NCBI RefSeq assembly: GCF_014649335.1
Contig: NZ_BMSV01000011.1
Location: forward strand, 186,001 to 250,000
Direction of reading: 5' to 3'
Origin: Streptomyces roseolilacinus
Lineage (GTDB): Bacteria; Actinomycetota; Actinomycetes; Streptomycetales; Streptomycetaceae
Length of the DNA stretch: 64,000 bases
How positions within the stretch are numbered: the first letter of the stretch is position 1; every line of letters begins with the position of its first letter. The notes below the pieces were generated by a model. The model saw only the letters and a program-made list of their open reading frames with translations. It had not been told where the DNA came from and ran no database searches. The translations under genes were made by a program, and so were the position numbers. Below, piece by piece: positions 8,821 to 17,154 of the stretch.

Positions 8821-8837
8821 GCCACCGGATAGGTGGC
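8821..8837. promoter_or_regulatory. Second inverted repeat upstream of livK
   Basis: GCCACC, 5 nt, GGTGGC: perfect 6-bp arms, 116 bp before the livK start and directly upstream of TTGAAA on the minus strand, which might serve as a -35. It is a candidate binding site; no transcription start is known. Confidence 0.35.
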
Positions 8838-8995
8838 CGAGAGATGTGTGATCGGCCTGTGACCTGCGTCATGTGCCGGAAACAGAACACTCCTTACCGG
8901 CCAGCGGACGTCACGGCGCCAGTCACACGATCTTCACAAGCCGCTGCGGCGCGGCCGAAAACCGCTCCTGAGCTGCGGCGCGATCCTCACGACGA

Positions 8996-9053
8996 AGGCC
9001 CCCGACCCGGCGTCCACCCCCTCACACGGGAGGGGACACCGAGTCGGGGGCCT
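8996..9053 (-). terminator. Probable terminator of the ANTAR regulator gene
   Basis: AGGCCCCCGAC at 8996-9006 pairs with GTCGGGGGCCT at 9043-9053 (11 bp), with a smaller CCCCT/AGGGG hairpin inside. It lies 64 bp after the regulator's stop at 9117 and would also insulate livK from readthrough. Confidence 0.65.
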
Positions 9054-9116
9054 CCCCACGACTCACATGACCCTCACGGCCCCCACGGGCCGCGCGAACC
9101 GGCCTCGCCGGCCGGG

Positions 9117-9770
9117 CTACTGGCCCTTCGCGGCCTTCTTCTCCTCGGCGTCCTCGATGACCGCCTCGGCGACCTGCTGCATCGACATGCGCCGGTCCAT
9201 CGACGTCTTCTGGATCCACCGGAAGGCCGCCGGCTCCGTCAGGCCGTACTGCGTCTGCAGGATGCTCTTCGCCCGGTCCACCAGCTTGCGCGTCTCCAGG
9301 CGCTGCGCGAGGTCCGCGACCTCCTTCTCCAGCGCCCGCAGCTCCGCGAACCGCGACACCGCCATCTCGATCGCCGGGACGACGTCGCTCTTGCTGAACG
9401 GCTTCACCAGGTACGCCATGGCGCCCGCGTCCCGCGCCCGCTCCACCAGCTCGCGCTGCGAGAACGCGGTCAGCATCAGCACCGGGGCGAGCGATTCGCC
9501 CGCGATCCTCTCGGCGGCGGAGATGCCGTCGAGGACGGGCATCTTCACGTCCAGGATCACCAGGTCGGGGCGGTGCTCGCGGGCCAGCTCCACCGCCCGG
9601 GCCCCGTCGCCCGCCTCACCGACGACGGTGTACCCCTCCTCCTCCAGCATTTCCTTGAGGTCGAGGCGGATGAGGGCCTCGTCCTCGGCGATGACGACGC
9701 GGGTCGTCAGCGGCGGGACGTGCGACTTGTCGTCGTCGGCGACGGGCTGGGGCGACTCGGGGGCGGTCAC
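9117..9770 (-). CDS. pdtaR: ANTAR-domain response regulator (PdtaR-like)
   Basis: A 217-residue two-domain regulator. The receiver domain occupies about residues 22-135, with the acidic pair EDE near its start, the phospho-acceptor Asp in LVILDVKMPVLDG, a Thr in MLTAF, and the Lys in LVKPFS. After a coiled-coil helix (LEKEVADLAQRLETR) comes an ANTAR domain (residues ~150-205, KSILQTQYGLTEPAAFRWIQ), which binds paired RNA hairpins and prevents termination. GTG at 9770 has AGGAG 5 nt upstream; in-frame codons further up run into the tRNA gene and are not used. In Mycobacterium the same protein (Rv1626/PdtaR) lies near polA and pyk, matching this neighbourhood. Its sensor kinase is not in the window. 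Confidence 0.9.
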   Translation of the reverse strand: MTAPESPQPVADDDKSHVPPLTTRVVIAEDEALIRLDLKEMLEEEGYTVVGEAGDGARAVELAREHRPDLVILDVKMPVLDGISAAERIAGESLAPVLMLTAFSQRELVERARDAGAMAYLVKPFSKSDVVPAIEMAVSRFAELRALEKEVADLAQRLETRKLVDRAKSILQTQYGLTEPAAFRWIQKTSMDRRMSMQQVAEAVIEDAEEKKAAKGQ

Positions 9771-9871
9771 GGAGGCTCCTCGTTGGGGACAGATACAGCT
9801 CTCCATGAGCCTACCCAGCTCCTGTAAGGTAGGAATCACAAGGGTCACTGCTGACCTTCGTTTCAAAGGAT

Positions 9872-9944
9872 GCCCCGGTAGCCCAGCGGTAGAGGCAATG
9901 GTCTCAAACACCATCTAGCGTGGGTTCGAATCCCACCCGGGGTA
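9872..9944 (+). tRNA. tRNA-Leu (anticodon CAA), short variable loop
   Basis: The 73-nt sequence folds as a cloverleaf: acceptor GCCCCGG/CCGGGGT with a G1-U72 wobble, a D arm closed by GCC/GGC, anticodon stem ATGGT/ACCAT around loop CTCAAAC (anticodon CAA at 9905-9907), a 5-nt variable loop CTAGC, and a T arm GTGGG-TTCGAAT-CCCAC. The discriminator is A; CCA is not encoded. CAA reads UUG leucine codons, yet bacterial tRNA-Leu normally carries a long (class II) variable arm that is missing here. It may be a functional atypical tRNA or a decayed one. It is divergent from the ANTAR regulator. Confidence 0.8.
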
Positions 9945-10308
9945 CTTTTCCAAAGGTTCCATGGTCACGAATTCGGGTGGCCGCGACCAGCCGGCAGCGG
10001 TGGAGGCCCCGCCTCCCGCCCCACCGGAACCCCGTGGGAATCCCCTGCGCGCCGATGCCGCCCCGCTCACACCGCCCGCGCGCGACCGGACGACGGCCGT
10101 CCCGCCCGGGAGCCGGAGCCACGCCGCCCGCCGGGTCGCCGACCGGACCGCGCACCCCGCCGGCGGCGGGCGAAGGCGCCACGAGCGCCCCCGATGCCCC
10201 TTCACCACCGGGTCCGCGCGCGTCCGGGGACCCGACGGCGAACCCGGCTCCGCGTGGCCGCGCCGCGTGTACGGCGGCGGTCCGGTACCGGCGGCCCCGC
10301 CGCCCGGA
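9945..10308. other. Gene-free stretch between tRNA-Leu and pyk
   Basis: About 360 bp of very GC-rich DNA. Frames are open on several strands only because of composition; none has a credible start, codon pattern or recognisable protein. I see no RNA structure beyond the pyk terminator at its right end. Confidence 0.6.
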
Positions 10309-10335
10309 GGGCGCCCGTCGCGCCGCCGGGCGCCC
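10309..10335 (-). terminator. Probable terminator of pyk
   Basis: GGGCGCCCG (10309-10317) and CGGGCGCCC (10327-10335) form a 9-bp GC stem with a 9-nt loop, 15 nt past the pyk stop. Confidence 0.6.
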
Positions 10336-10350
10336 GGAGAGGGCGGTGTC

Positions 10351-11778
10351 CTAGCGGACCGCCTCCCCGATGTGGTGGACGCGGACCATGTTGGTGGTGC
10401 CGGGCACGCCGGGCGGGGAGCCCGCGGTGATGATCACGATGTCGCCGGGCCGGCAGCGGCCGACCTTCAGCAGGTGCTCGTCGACCTGCGCCACCATCGC
10501 GTCCGTGGAGTCGACGTGCGGGCCGAGGAAGGTCTCGACGCCCCAGGTGAGGTTGAGCTGGGAGCGGGTCGCCGGGTCGGGGGTGAAGGCCAGCAGCGGG
10601 ATGGGCGAGCGGTAGCGGCTGAGGCGGCGGACGGTGTCGCCGGACTGGGTGAAGGCGACGAGGAACTTGGCGCCGAGGAAGTCGCCCATCTCGGCGGCCG
10701 CGCGGGCGACGGCCCCGCCCTGGGTGCGGGGCTTGCTGCGTTCGGTGAGCGGCGGGAGGCCCTTGGCCAGGACGTCCTCTTCGGCGGCGGTGACGATGCG
10801 GCTCATGGTGCGGACCGTCTCGACGGCGTACCGGCCGACGCTGGTCTCGCCGGAGAGCATGACGGCGTCGGTGCCGTCGATGACGGCGTTGGCGACGTCG
10901 CTGGCCTCGGCGCGGGTGGGCCGGGAGTTCTCGATCATCGAGTCGAGCATCTGGGTGGCGACGATGACCGGTTTGGCGTTGCGCTTGGCGAGCTTGACGG
11001 CGCGCTTCTGGACGATCGGGACCTGTTCGAGGGGCATCTCGACGCCGAGGTCGCCGCGGGCGACCATGATCCCGTCGAAGGCGGCGACGATGTCGTCGAT
11101 GCTGTCGACGGCCTGGGGCTTCTCGATCTTGGCGATGACGGGGACGCGGCGCCCCTCCTCGTCCATGACGCGGTGGACGTCCTCGGCGTCGCGGCCGCTG
11201 CGGACGAAGGAGAGGGCGACGACGTCGGCGCCCGTGCGCAGGGCCCAGCGGAGGTCGTCGACGTCCTTCCCGGAGAGGGCGGGGACGGAGACGGCGACGC
11301 CGGGGAGGTTGAGCCCCTTGTGGTCGGAGACCATGCCGCCCTCGACGACCCGGGTGTGGACGCGGGGGCCGTCGACGGCGGTGACCTGGAGGGCGACGCG
11401 GCCGTCGTCGACGAGGATGCGCTCGCCGGGGGTGACGTCGGCGGGGAGGCCGTCGTAGGTGGTGCCGCACCGCGCGCGGTCGCCTTCGACGGGTTCGGTG
11501 GTGATGGTGAAGTCGTCGCCGCGTTCAAGGAGTACGGGGCCCTCGCGGAAGCGGCCGAGGCGGATCTTCGGGCCTTGAAGGTCGGCGAGGACCCCGACGC
11601 TGCGGCCGGTCTCGTCGGCGGCTTTGCGGACGTGGGCGTAGCGTTCTTCGTGGTCGGCGTAGGTGCCGTGGCTGAGGTTGAAGCGGGCCACGTCCATTCC
11701 CGCTTCGACGAGGGCCTTGATCTGGTCGTACGTGTGGGTGGCGGGTCCCAGGGTGCAGACGATTTTGGCTCGGCGCAT
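10351..11778 (-). CDS. pyk: Pyruvate kinase
   Basis: A 475-residue, full-length pyruvate kinase, which makes pyruvate and ATP from phosphoenolpyruvate and ADP in glycolysis. Conserved elements appear in order: MRRAKIVCTLGPA at the start, the substrate loop ARFNLSHG (residues 31-38), the B-domain ADLQGPKIRLGRF, the catalytic lysine motif VIAKIEKPQAV, the metal-binding VARGDLGVEMPLEQVP, and ATQMLDSMIENSRPTRAEASDVANAVIDGTDAVMLSGET. The C-terminal domain is typical of actinobacterial type II enzymes. The ATG at 11778 has no Shine-Dalgarno sequence but has TAGGCT 6 nt upstream, consistent with a leaderless mRNA. Streptomyces commonly have two pyk genes, so this may be one of a pair. Confidence 0.95.
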   Translation of the reverse strand: MRRAKIVCTLGPATHTYDQIKALVEAGMDVARFNLSHGTYADHEERYAHVRKAADETGRSVGVLADLQGPKIRLGRFREGPVLLERGDDFTITTEPVEGDRARCGTTYDGLPADVTPGERILVDDGRVALQVTAVDGPRVHTRVVEGGMVSDHKGLNLPGVAVSVPALSGKDVDDLRWALRTGADVVALSFVRSGRDAEDVHRVMDEEGRRVPVIAKIEKPQAVDSIDDIVAAFDGIMVARGDLGVEMPLEQVPIVQKRAVKLAKRNAKPVIVATQMLDSMIENSRPTRAEASDVANAVIDGTDAVMLSGETSVGRYAVETVRTMSRIVTAAEEDVLAKGLPPLTERSKPRTQGGAVARAAAEMGDFLGAKFLVAFTQSGDTVRRLSRYRSPIPLLAFTPDPATRSQLNLTWGVETFLGPHVDSTDAMVAQVDEHLLKVGRCRPGDIVIITAGSPPGVPGTTNMVRVHHIGEAVR

Positions 11779-11790
11779 GGTTCGAGCCTA
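11779..11790 (-). promoter_or_regulatory. -10 element for leaderless pyk
   Basis: On the minus strand TAGGCT (11790-11785) is followed by 6 nt and then the pyk ATG. This fits a TAnnnT -10 hexamer with transcription starting at or next to the start codon. TTGACC at 11834-11829 is too far for an ideal -35. Confidence 0.55.
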
Positions 11791-11910
11791 GGGCTTACCG
11801 GTGGGTAGAGGTTTGGCTGCGGATGACGGGTCAACCTCCTTTGGGTGACCGGCTTTTGACAAGTGTTGAAGTGGGCGGCGGACTGCTCCGATGAGCGGTT
11901 TTTCGGTGTG

Positions 11911-12570
11911 TCAGAGGGTCGGCGGGTGGAGGGTGAACCGGGCGGTGACGCGGGCCGTGGCGGTCTGGCGCTGCGGCTGGAGGTCGAGGGGCGGGGGGGC
12001 CTCGGCGCCTTCGGTGGCGAAGGCCATGCGGGCGGTTCCGGCGCCGAAGGGCAGGTGGTCGGGGGCGGTGTCGTCGAGTTCGAGGAGGGCGGCCACCTCC
12101 GTACCGAGGGCGTGGGCGTAGTCGCGGGCGCGGTGGACGGCGTCCTCGACGGCCTGCCGGCGGGCCTGGGTGTGGGCGGGCGAGGTGGGGCGCAGGCTCC
12201 ACCAGGGGCCGTCGACGCGGGTGAGGTCGAGGTCGGCGAGGCGGGTGACGAGCTCGCCGAGTGCGGTGAAGTCGCTGAGGGCGGCGGTGAGGTGGACGGT
12301 CCCGTGGTGGGTGCGGACGTGTTCGCCCCGGCCGCGGCGGGTGAGTTCGGGGGTGAGGGTGAGGGCGCCGGTCTCCAGGCTGTCGACGGCGGCGCCGTAG
12401 CCGCGGACGAGGTCGACGGCGGCGGCGTTGCGGCGGGTGAGGTCCTCGAGGGTGGCGCGCCGGTCGGCGCCGCGGGCGGTGACGGTGACGCCGATGCGGG
12501 CGAGGTCGGGGTCGGTCTCGACGTGGGCTTCGCCGTGGACCGTGATGCGGGGGGCTTCGGGGGTGGCCAT
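11911..12570 (-). CDS. SIMPL domain (DUF541) protein
   Basis: A 219-residue protein covered almost entirely by one SIMPL/DUF541 domain. It begins with the family-typical RITVHGEAHVETDPDLARIGVTV and continues through the duplicated beta-alpha-beta units (VRGYGAAVDSLETGALTLTPEL, RARDYAHALGTEVAALLEL). Most family members (for example the BP26 proteins) are periplasmic and form channel-like oligomers, but no signal peptide is visible here, so this copy is likely cytoplasmic. The function is unknown. ATG at 12570 starts right at the domain; the open frame continues 8 codons upstream without a better ribosome site (GAAAG is the only purine run). It is divergent from the exported nucleotidase gene at 12698. 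Confidence 0.75.
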   Translation of the reverse strand: MATPEAPRITVHGEAHVETDPDLARIGVTVTARGADRRATLEDLTRRNAAAVDLVRGYGAAVDSLETGALTLTPELTRRGRGEHVRTHHGTVHLTAALSDFTALGELVTRLADLDLTRVDGPWWSLRPTSPAHTQARRQAVEDAVHRARDYAHALGTEVAALLELDDTAPDHLPFGAGTARMAFATEGAEAPPPLDLQPQRQTATARVTARFTLHPPTL

Positions 12571-12644
12571 GTGGTGTCTTTCGCACGCGGTCACCGGATC
12601 GAAACCTGAGGGGGCTGTTCGAGGCCGACGCGCCTGGTCCAGAA

Positions 12645-12674
12645 TCTACGCGCGTCGTGTCTACGCGCGTTGTG
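12645..12674. repeat. Tandem 15-bp direct repeat upstream of the exported nucleotidase
   Basis: Two back-to-back copies of TCTACGCGCGTYGTG (12645-12659 and 12660-12674, one difference), each containing the palindrome ACGCGCGT. They end 23 bp before the nucleotidase ATG, in the divergent promoter region shared with the SIMPL gene, so they are a candidate regulator site. They do not match the PHO-box consensus. Confidence 0.55.
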
Positions 12675-12697
12675 TAAAGGAACAAAGGGGAGTACGC

Positions 12698-14485
12698 ATG
12701 CCGCTGAACCGCAGGTCGTTTCTGGGGCGGTCCGCCGCCGTGGGCGCCGGTGTGACCGTGACGGGTACGGCGGCGGCCCCCGCCGCCCAGGCGAAGCCGG
12801 TGCCCAAGCGGTACTCCTTCACCGTGATGGGCACGACGGACCTGCACGGCCACGTCTTCAACTGGGACTACTTCACGGACCGGGAGTTCGACGACAAGGC
12901 GCACAACGACGTCGGCCTGGCCAAGATCTCGACGCTGGTGGACCGGATCCGCGCGGAGAAGGGCCGCGGGAACACCCTGCTGATCGACGCGGGCGACACG
13001 ATCCAGGGCACGCAGCTGTCGTACTACTACGCGAAGGTCGACCCGATCACCGCCGAGAGCGGTCCGGTGCACCCGATGGCGCAGGCGATGAACGCCATCG
13101 GGTACGACGCGGCGGCGCTCGGCAACCACGAGTTCAACTACGGCATCCCGGTGCTGCGGAAGTTCGAGGAGCAGTGCGACTTCCCGCTGCTGGGGGCCAA
13201 CGCGCTGGACGCGAGGACGCTGCGCCCGGCGTTCGCGCCGTACAGCATGCACCGGCTGCGGACGCCGTGCGGACGGGACGTGCGGGTGGCGGTGCTGGGG
13301 CTGACGAACCCGGGCATCGCGATCTGGGACAAGGCGAACGTCGACGGGAAGATGGTGTTCCCGGGCCTGGAGGAGCAGGCGGCGCGCTGGGTGCCGAAGC
13401 TGCGGTCGATGGGCGCCGACGTGGTGGTCGTGTCGGCGCACTCCGGGTCGAGCGGCACGTCCTCGTACGGTGACCAGCTGCCGTACGTCGAGAACGCGGC
13501 GGCGCTGGTGGCCGAGCAGGTGCCGGGGATCGACGCGATCCTGGTGGGCCACGCGCACACGGAGATCCCCGAGTACCGGGTGGCGAACCAGGCGACTGGC
13601 AAGGAGGTCGTCCTGTCCGAGCCGCTGAAGTGGGGGCAGCGGCTGACGCTGTTCGACTTCGACCTGGTGTGGTCGAAGGGCCGCTGGGTGGTCGAGGGGG
13701 TCGGCGCGCGGGTGCTGAACTCGAACACCGTGGAGGAGGACCCGAAGGTCGTGCGGCTGCTGGCGGACGAGCACCGGAAGGTCGTGGCGTACGTCAACCA
13801 GGTGATCGGCACGTCCCCGGTGGAGATGTCGACGGCGCAGGCGCCGTGGCGGGACGAGCCGATCATCGACCTGATCAACCACGTCCAGGCGGAGACGGTG
13901 CGGGCGGCGCTGGCGGGGGGTGCCCACGCGGGGCTGCCGGTGCTGTCGCAGGCGTCGTGCTTCTCGCGTTCGGCGGCGATCCCGGCGGGCCGGATCACCA
14001 TCCGGGACGCGGCGGGCCTGTACCCGTTCGAGAACACCCTGGAGGCGCGCGTCCTGACGGGTGCGCAGCTGAAGGAGTACCTGGAGTACTCGGCGAGGTA
14101 CTACGTCCGGACGGCGCCGGGCGAGCCGGTGGACACCGCCAAGCTGACGAACGCGGACGGCACGCCGGACTACAACTACGACGCGGTGTACGGGCTGACG
14201 TACGACATCGACATCGCGCAGCCGGTCGGGTCGCGGATCGTGGGCCTGTCGTTCCGAGGGGCGCCGATCGACCCGGCGGCGGAGTTCGTGCTGGCGGTGA
14301 ACAACTACCGGGCGAGCGGCGGCGGCGCGTTCCCGCACGTGGCGAAGGCGAAGCAGGTGTGGGCGGACTCGGACGAGATCCGCAACACGATCATCCAGTG
14401 GGTGCGGGCGAAGGGCGTGCTGGACCCGGCGGAGTTCGCCTCGGTGGGGTGGCGGCTGACGCGGGCGGGTGTGCCGCTGTTCTAG
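12698..14485 (+). CDS. Tat-exported 5'-nucleotidase / metallophosphoesterase
   Basis: A 595-residue secreted enzyme of the UshA/CpdB type. The N terminus (LNRRSFLGRSAAVGAG, residues 3-18) is a twin-arginine signal peptide ending near AQA at residue 32. The metallophosphoesterase domain follows, with metal-ligand motifs TDLHGH (residues ~46-51), LLIDAGDTIQG, LGNHEFNYG, VSAHSG and VGHAHTEIP. The C-terminal 5'-nucleotidase domain (from about residue 380) contains NHVQAETVRAAL, IRDAAGLYPFENTL and LAVNNYRASGGGAFPH, which bind the nucleoside. It probably hydrolyses extracellular nucleotides or cyclic dinucleotides for phosphate and nucleoside scavenging. ATG at 12698 has AAAGGGG about 8 nt upstream. 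It converges on pepN. Confidence 0.92.
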   Translation: MPLNRRSFLGRSAAVGAGVTVTGTAAAPAAQAKPVPKRYSFTVMGTTDLHGHVFNWDYFTDREFDDKAHNDVGLAKISTLVDRIRAEKGRGNTLLIDAGDTIQGTQLSYYYAKVDPITAESGPVHPMAQAMNAIGYDAAALGNHEFNYGIPVLRKFEEQCDFPLLGANALDARTLRPAFAPYSMHRLRTPCGRDVRVAVLGLTNPGIAIWDKANVDGKMVFPGLEEQAARWVPKLRSMGADVVVVSAHSGSSGTSSYGDQLPYVENAAALVAEQVPGIDAILVGHAHTEIPEYRVANQATGKEVVLSEPLKWGQRLTLFDFDLVWSKGRWVVEGVGARVLNSNTVEEDPKVVRLLADEHRKVVAYVNQVIGTSPVEMSTAQAPWRDEPIIDLINHVQAETVRAALAGGAHAGLPVLSQASCFSRSAAIPAGRITIRDAAGLYPFENTLEARVLTGAQLKEYLEYSARYYVRTAPGEPVDTAKLTNADGTPDYNYDAVYGLTYDIDIAQPVGSRIVGLSFRGAPIDPAAEFVLAVNNYRASGGGAFPHVAKAKQVWADSDEIRNTIIQWVRAKGVLDPAEFASVGWRLTRAGVPLF

Positions 14486-14494
14486 TCGCGGGAC

Positions 14495-14535
14495 CGGGGC
14501 GCCCCCGGCGGACGGTGTCCGCCGGGGGCGCCCCG
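14495..14535. terminator. Strong bidirectional hairpin between the nucleotidase gene and pepN
   Basis: A perfect 19-bp stem (14495-14513 with 14517-14535) closed by a 3-nt loop, between convergent stop codons at 14485 and 14551. Confidence 0.85.
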
Positions 14536-14550
14536 CCGTGCGGGGGCGGG

Positions 14551-17043
14551 TCAGCCCTCGCGGACGCGCAGGGCGCGGCGCAGGTCGTCGAGGCGGTCGA
14601 CGAGCTGGCGGCGGAGGGCCGGGGTGAGGTCGGCCGTTTCGAGGTGCCCGTCGCCGAGCCGGAGGTTCTCCCGGGTGACGGCGTAGCCGGGGAAGGCGTG
14701 GCGGCCGGCGGCGGTGGCGATGGCGGGGCCCCGGCGGGCGGCCAGGGCGGTGGCCTCGGGGTAGTACCGGGGGACGTACGGGGCGAGGAGGTCGGCCTGC
14801 TCGGGCTGCCAGAAGCCTTCGGCCGTGGCGTTGAAGAGGTAGTTGGAGAGCGTGTCGTCGTGGAACATGCGCTCCCAGGCGGTGTCCTTGGCCTCGGCGG
14901 TGGGCAGGGCGGCGCGGCAGCGGGCGGCGCCCTCCTGCCCGGTGGCGCTGGGGTCGCGGTCGAGTTCGGCGTCGATGGCGGCCTCGTCGGTGGCGCCGAG
15001 GGCGGCGAGGCGCCGCAGGGCGCGCCAGCGCAGCTCGGGGTCGAGGTCGGGGCCGCCGGGGACGGCGCCGTCGCCGAGCCAGGCGTGGAGGGTGCCGGTG
15101 CGGTCGGTGCAGTCGATGAAGTGGCGCACGGCGGTGAGGCGGAGGCCGGGGTTCTCACCGTCCTCGGTGCGGCGGATGAGGTCGCGGGCGAGGTCGGTGA
15201 GGGTGGCGCGGGCGGCGGCGCGGTCGGCGGCGGGGACGTAGCGGTCGGCGATCTGGTGGAGGGCGAAGCCGAGGACGCTGTCGACGAGGGAGACGTCGGT
15301 CTCCTCCGGGAGGTGGGCGTGCGCGGTGGCGAGGTAGTCGGCGGGGGCGAGGTCGCCGTCGCGGACCATGTCGCGCAGGGTGTTCCACAGGACGGCGCGG
15401 GTGAGCGGGTCGGGCACGCCGGAGATGCCGCGCAGGGTGGTCTCCAGGGAGACGTCGTCGAGGCGGATCTTGGCGTAGGTGAGGTCGTGCTCGTTGGGGA
15501 GGACGAGCGCGGGGCGGGGGCCGGGGCGGCTCTCGGGGGCGTCCTGCGGGACGTCCGTCTCGTACCGCTCCCGCAGGACCAGGGTGCGGCTGTCGCCGAG
15601 GTCGCGGTCGTAGACGCCGACGGTGGCGCGGTGGGGGCGGCTGCCCTCGCGGCGGAGGGCGAGGTCCCAGCGGCCGGGCCCGGTGGTGACGTCCGCGGTG
15701 AGGGTGTCGATGCCGGTGGTGCGGAGCCAGGCGTCGGCCCAGGCGTGGACGTCGCGGTCGGTGGCCGAGGCGAGGTTGTCGATGAAGTCGGCGAGGGTGG
15801 CGTTGCCGAACTTGTGGCGGGCGAAGTGGTTGTTGATGCCGGCGAGGAACTCCTTCTCCCCCATCCAGGCGACGAGCTGGCGCAGGGCGGAGGCGCCCTT
15901 GGCGTAGGAGATGCCGTCGAAGTTGAGCAGGGCGGAGGCCGTGTCGGGGACGGCCTCGGGGTCGGGGGCGACGGCGTGGGTGGAGGGGCGCTGGTCGGCG
16001 TCGTACCCCCAGGACTTGCGGGCGATGCCGTAGCCGATCCACGTGTCGGGGTACCGGATGGTGGCCTCGTTGACGGTCTGGTAGCCCATGTACTCGGCGA
16101 AGGACTCGTTGAGCCAGATGTCGTCCCACCACGTGAGGGTGACGAGGTCGCCGAACCACATGTGGGCCATCTCGTGGGCGATGACCATGGCGCGGGTCTG
16201 CCGTTCGGCGACGGTGACGGCGGAGCGGAAGACGAACTCGTCGCGGAAGGTGACGAGGCCCGGGTTCTCCATGGCGCCGGCGTTGAACTCGGGGACGAAC
16301 GCCTGGTCGTAGGAGTCGAAGGGGTACGGCTCGTCGAACTTCTCGTGGTACCGGTCGAAGCAGCGCCGGGTGACGTCGAGGATCTCGGCGGCGTCGGCGT
16401 CGAGGTGGGGGGCGAGGGAGCGGCGGCAGTGGATGCCGAAGGGCAGCCCGGCGTGCTCGGTGCGCACGGAGTGCCAGGGTCCGGCGGCGACCGCGACGAG
16501 GTAGGTGGAGATGCGGGGGGTGGTGGCGGCCTTCCAGCGGCCGTCCTCCTGCCGCGTGGTGGTGCCGTTGGCGAGGACCGTCCAGTGGTCGGGGGCGGTG
16601 ACGGTGACGTCGAAGACGGCCTTGAGGTCGGGCTGGTCGAAGGCGGCGGCGACGCGCTGCACGTCGTCCAGGAACAGCTGCGTGTAGGTGTAGGTCTCGC
16701 CGTCGGCGGGATCGGTGAAGCGGTGCATGCCCTCGCCGGTGCGGGAGTAGCGCATGGCGGCGTCGACGCGGAGTTCGTGGCGGCCCTCGGTGAGGCCGGT
16801 GAGGGGGAGCCGGTTGTCGTCCAGGGTGGCCGGGTCGAGGGGCCGCCCGTCCAGGGTCGCGCCGCGCAGGGTGGCGGGCTTCACCTCGACGAAGGTGTCA
16901 CCGGCGGTGCGGACGGTGAACTCGACGACGGTGGTCGAGTCGAAGGTGTCGTCGCCGGTGGTCAGGTCGAGGTCGATCGCGTAACGGTGGACGTCCAGGA
17001 TCCGGGCTCGGGTCTGCGCCTCTTCGCGCGTCAGTACGGGCAT
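14551..17043 (-). CDS. pepN: Aminopeptidase N (M1 zinc metallopeptidase)
   Basis: An 830-residue M1 aminopeptidase that removes N-terminal residues from peptides in the cytoplasm. The exopeptidase motif GAMEN is at about residues 256-260 and the zinc site HEMAHMWFGDL plus NESFAEY spans about 290-318 (HExxH and the third-ligand Glu). The catalytic Tyr region and the helical C-terminal ERAP1-like domain (from about residue 520) are present; the length suits the actinobacterial type. No signal peptide is seen. ATG at 17043 (MPVLTREEAQTRARIL) is preferred; a GTG two codons earlier is also in frame, and neither has a clear Shine-Dalgarno sequence. It converges on the exported nucleotidase gene and is downstream of the chorismate mutase gene on the same strand. 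Confidence 0.94.
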   Translation of the reverse strand: MPVLTREEAQTRARILDVHRYAIDLDLTTGDDTFDSTTVVEFTVRTAGDTFVEVKPATLRGATLDGRPLDPATLDDNRLPLTGLTEGRHELRVDAAMRYSRTGEGMHRFTDPADGETYTYTQLFLDDVQRVAAAFDQPDLKAVFDVTVTAPDHWTVLANGTTTRQEDGRWKAATTPRISTYLVAVAAGPWHSVRTEHAGLPFGIHCRRSLAPHLDADAAEILDVTRRCFDRYHEKFDEPYPFDSYDQAFVPEFNAGAMENPGLVTFRDEFVFRSAVTVAERQTRAMVIAHEMAHMWFGDLVTLTWWDDIWLNESFAEYMGYQTVNEATIRYPDTWIGYGIARKSWGYDADQRPSTHAVAPDPEAVPDTASALLNFDGISYAKGASALRQLVAWMGEKEFLAGINNHFARHKFGNATLADFIDNLASATDRDVHAWADAWLRTTGIDTLTADVTTGPGRWDLALRREGSRPHRATVGVYDRDLGDSRTLVLRERYETDVPQDAPESRPGPRPALVLPNEHDLTYAKIRLDDVSLETTLRGISGVPDPLTRAVLWNTLRDMVRDGDLAPADYLATAHAHLPEETDVSLVDSVLGFALHQIADRYVPAADRAAARATLTDLARDLIRRTEDGENPGLRLTAVRHFIDCTDRTGTLHAWLGDGAVPGGPDLDPELRWRALRRLAALGATDEAAIDAELDRDPSATGQEGAARCRAALPTAEAKDTAWERMFHDDTLSNYLFNATAEGFWQPEQADLLAPYVPRYYPEATALAARRGPAIATAAGRHAFPGYAVTRENLRLGDGHLETADLTPALRRQLVDRLDDLRRALRVREG

Positions 17044-17154
17044 GGGCACATGCTGCCCGATGGGGCGGCGGCGGGGGGACGGGTTCCGCTGTAAGCGTCA
17101 GTCGGGGGCGCGCGGGCTGCGGCGGGCGCCCCCGGTGCCGCCGCCGGCGCTCTC

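Noticed and set aside
9904..10208. Minus-strand frame ending in PRVGFEPT-like residues
   Set aside because: It is the reverse complement of the tRNA T arm and acceptor, a familiar false gene; no ribosome site or homology.
13630..17094. 1154-codon plus-strand frame opposite pepN
   Set aside because: Shadow of pepN and the nucleotidase gene; compositionally biased and with no start context.
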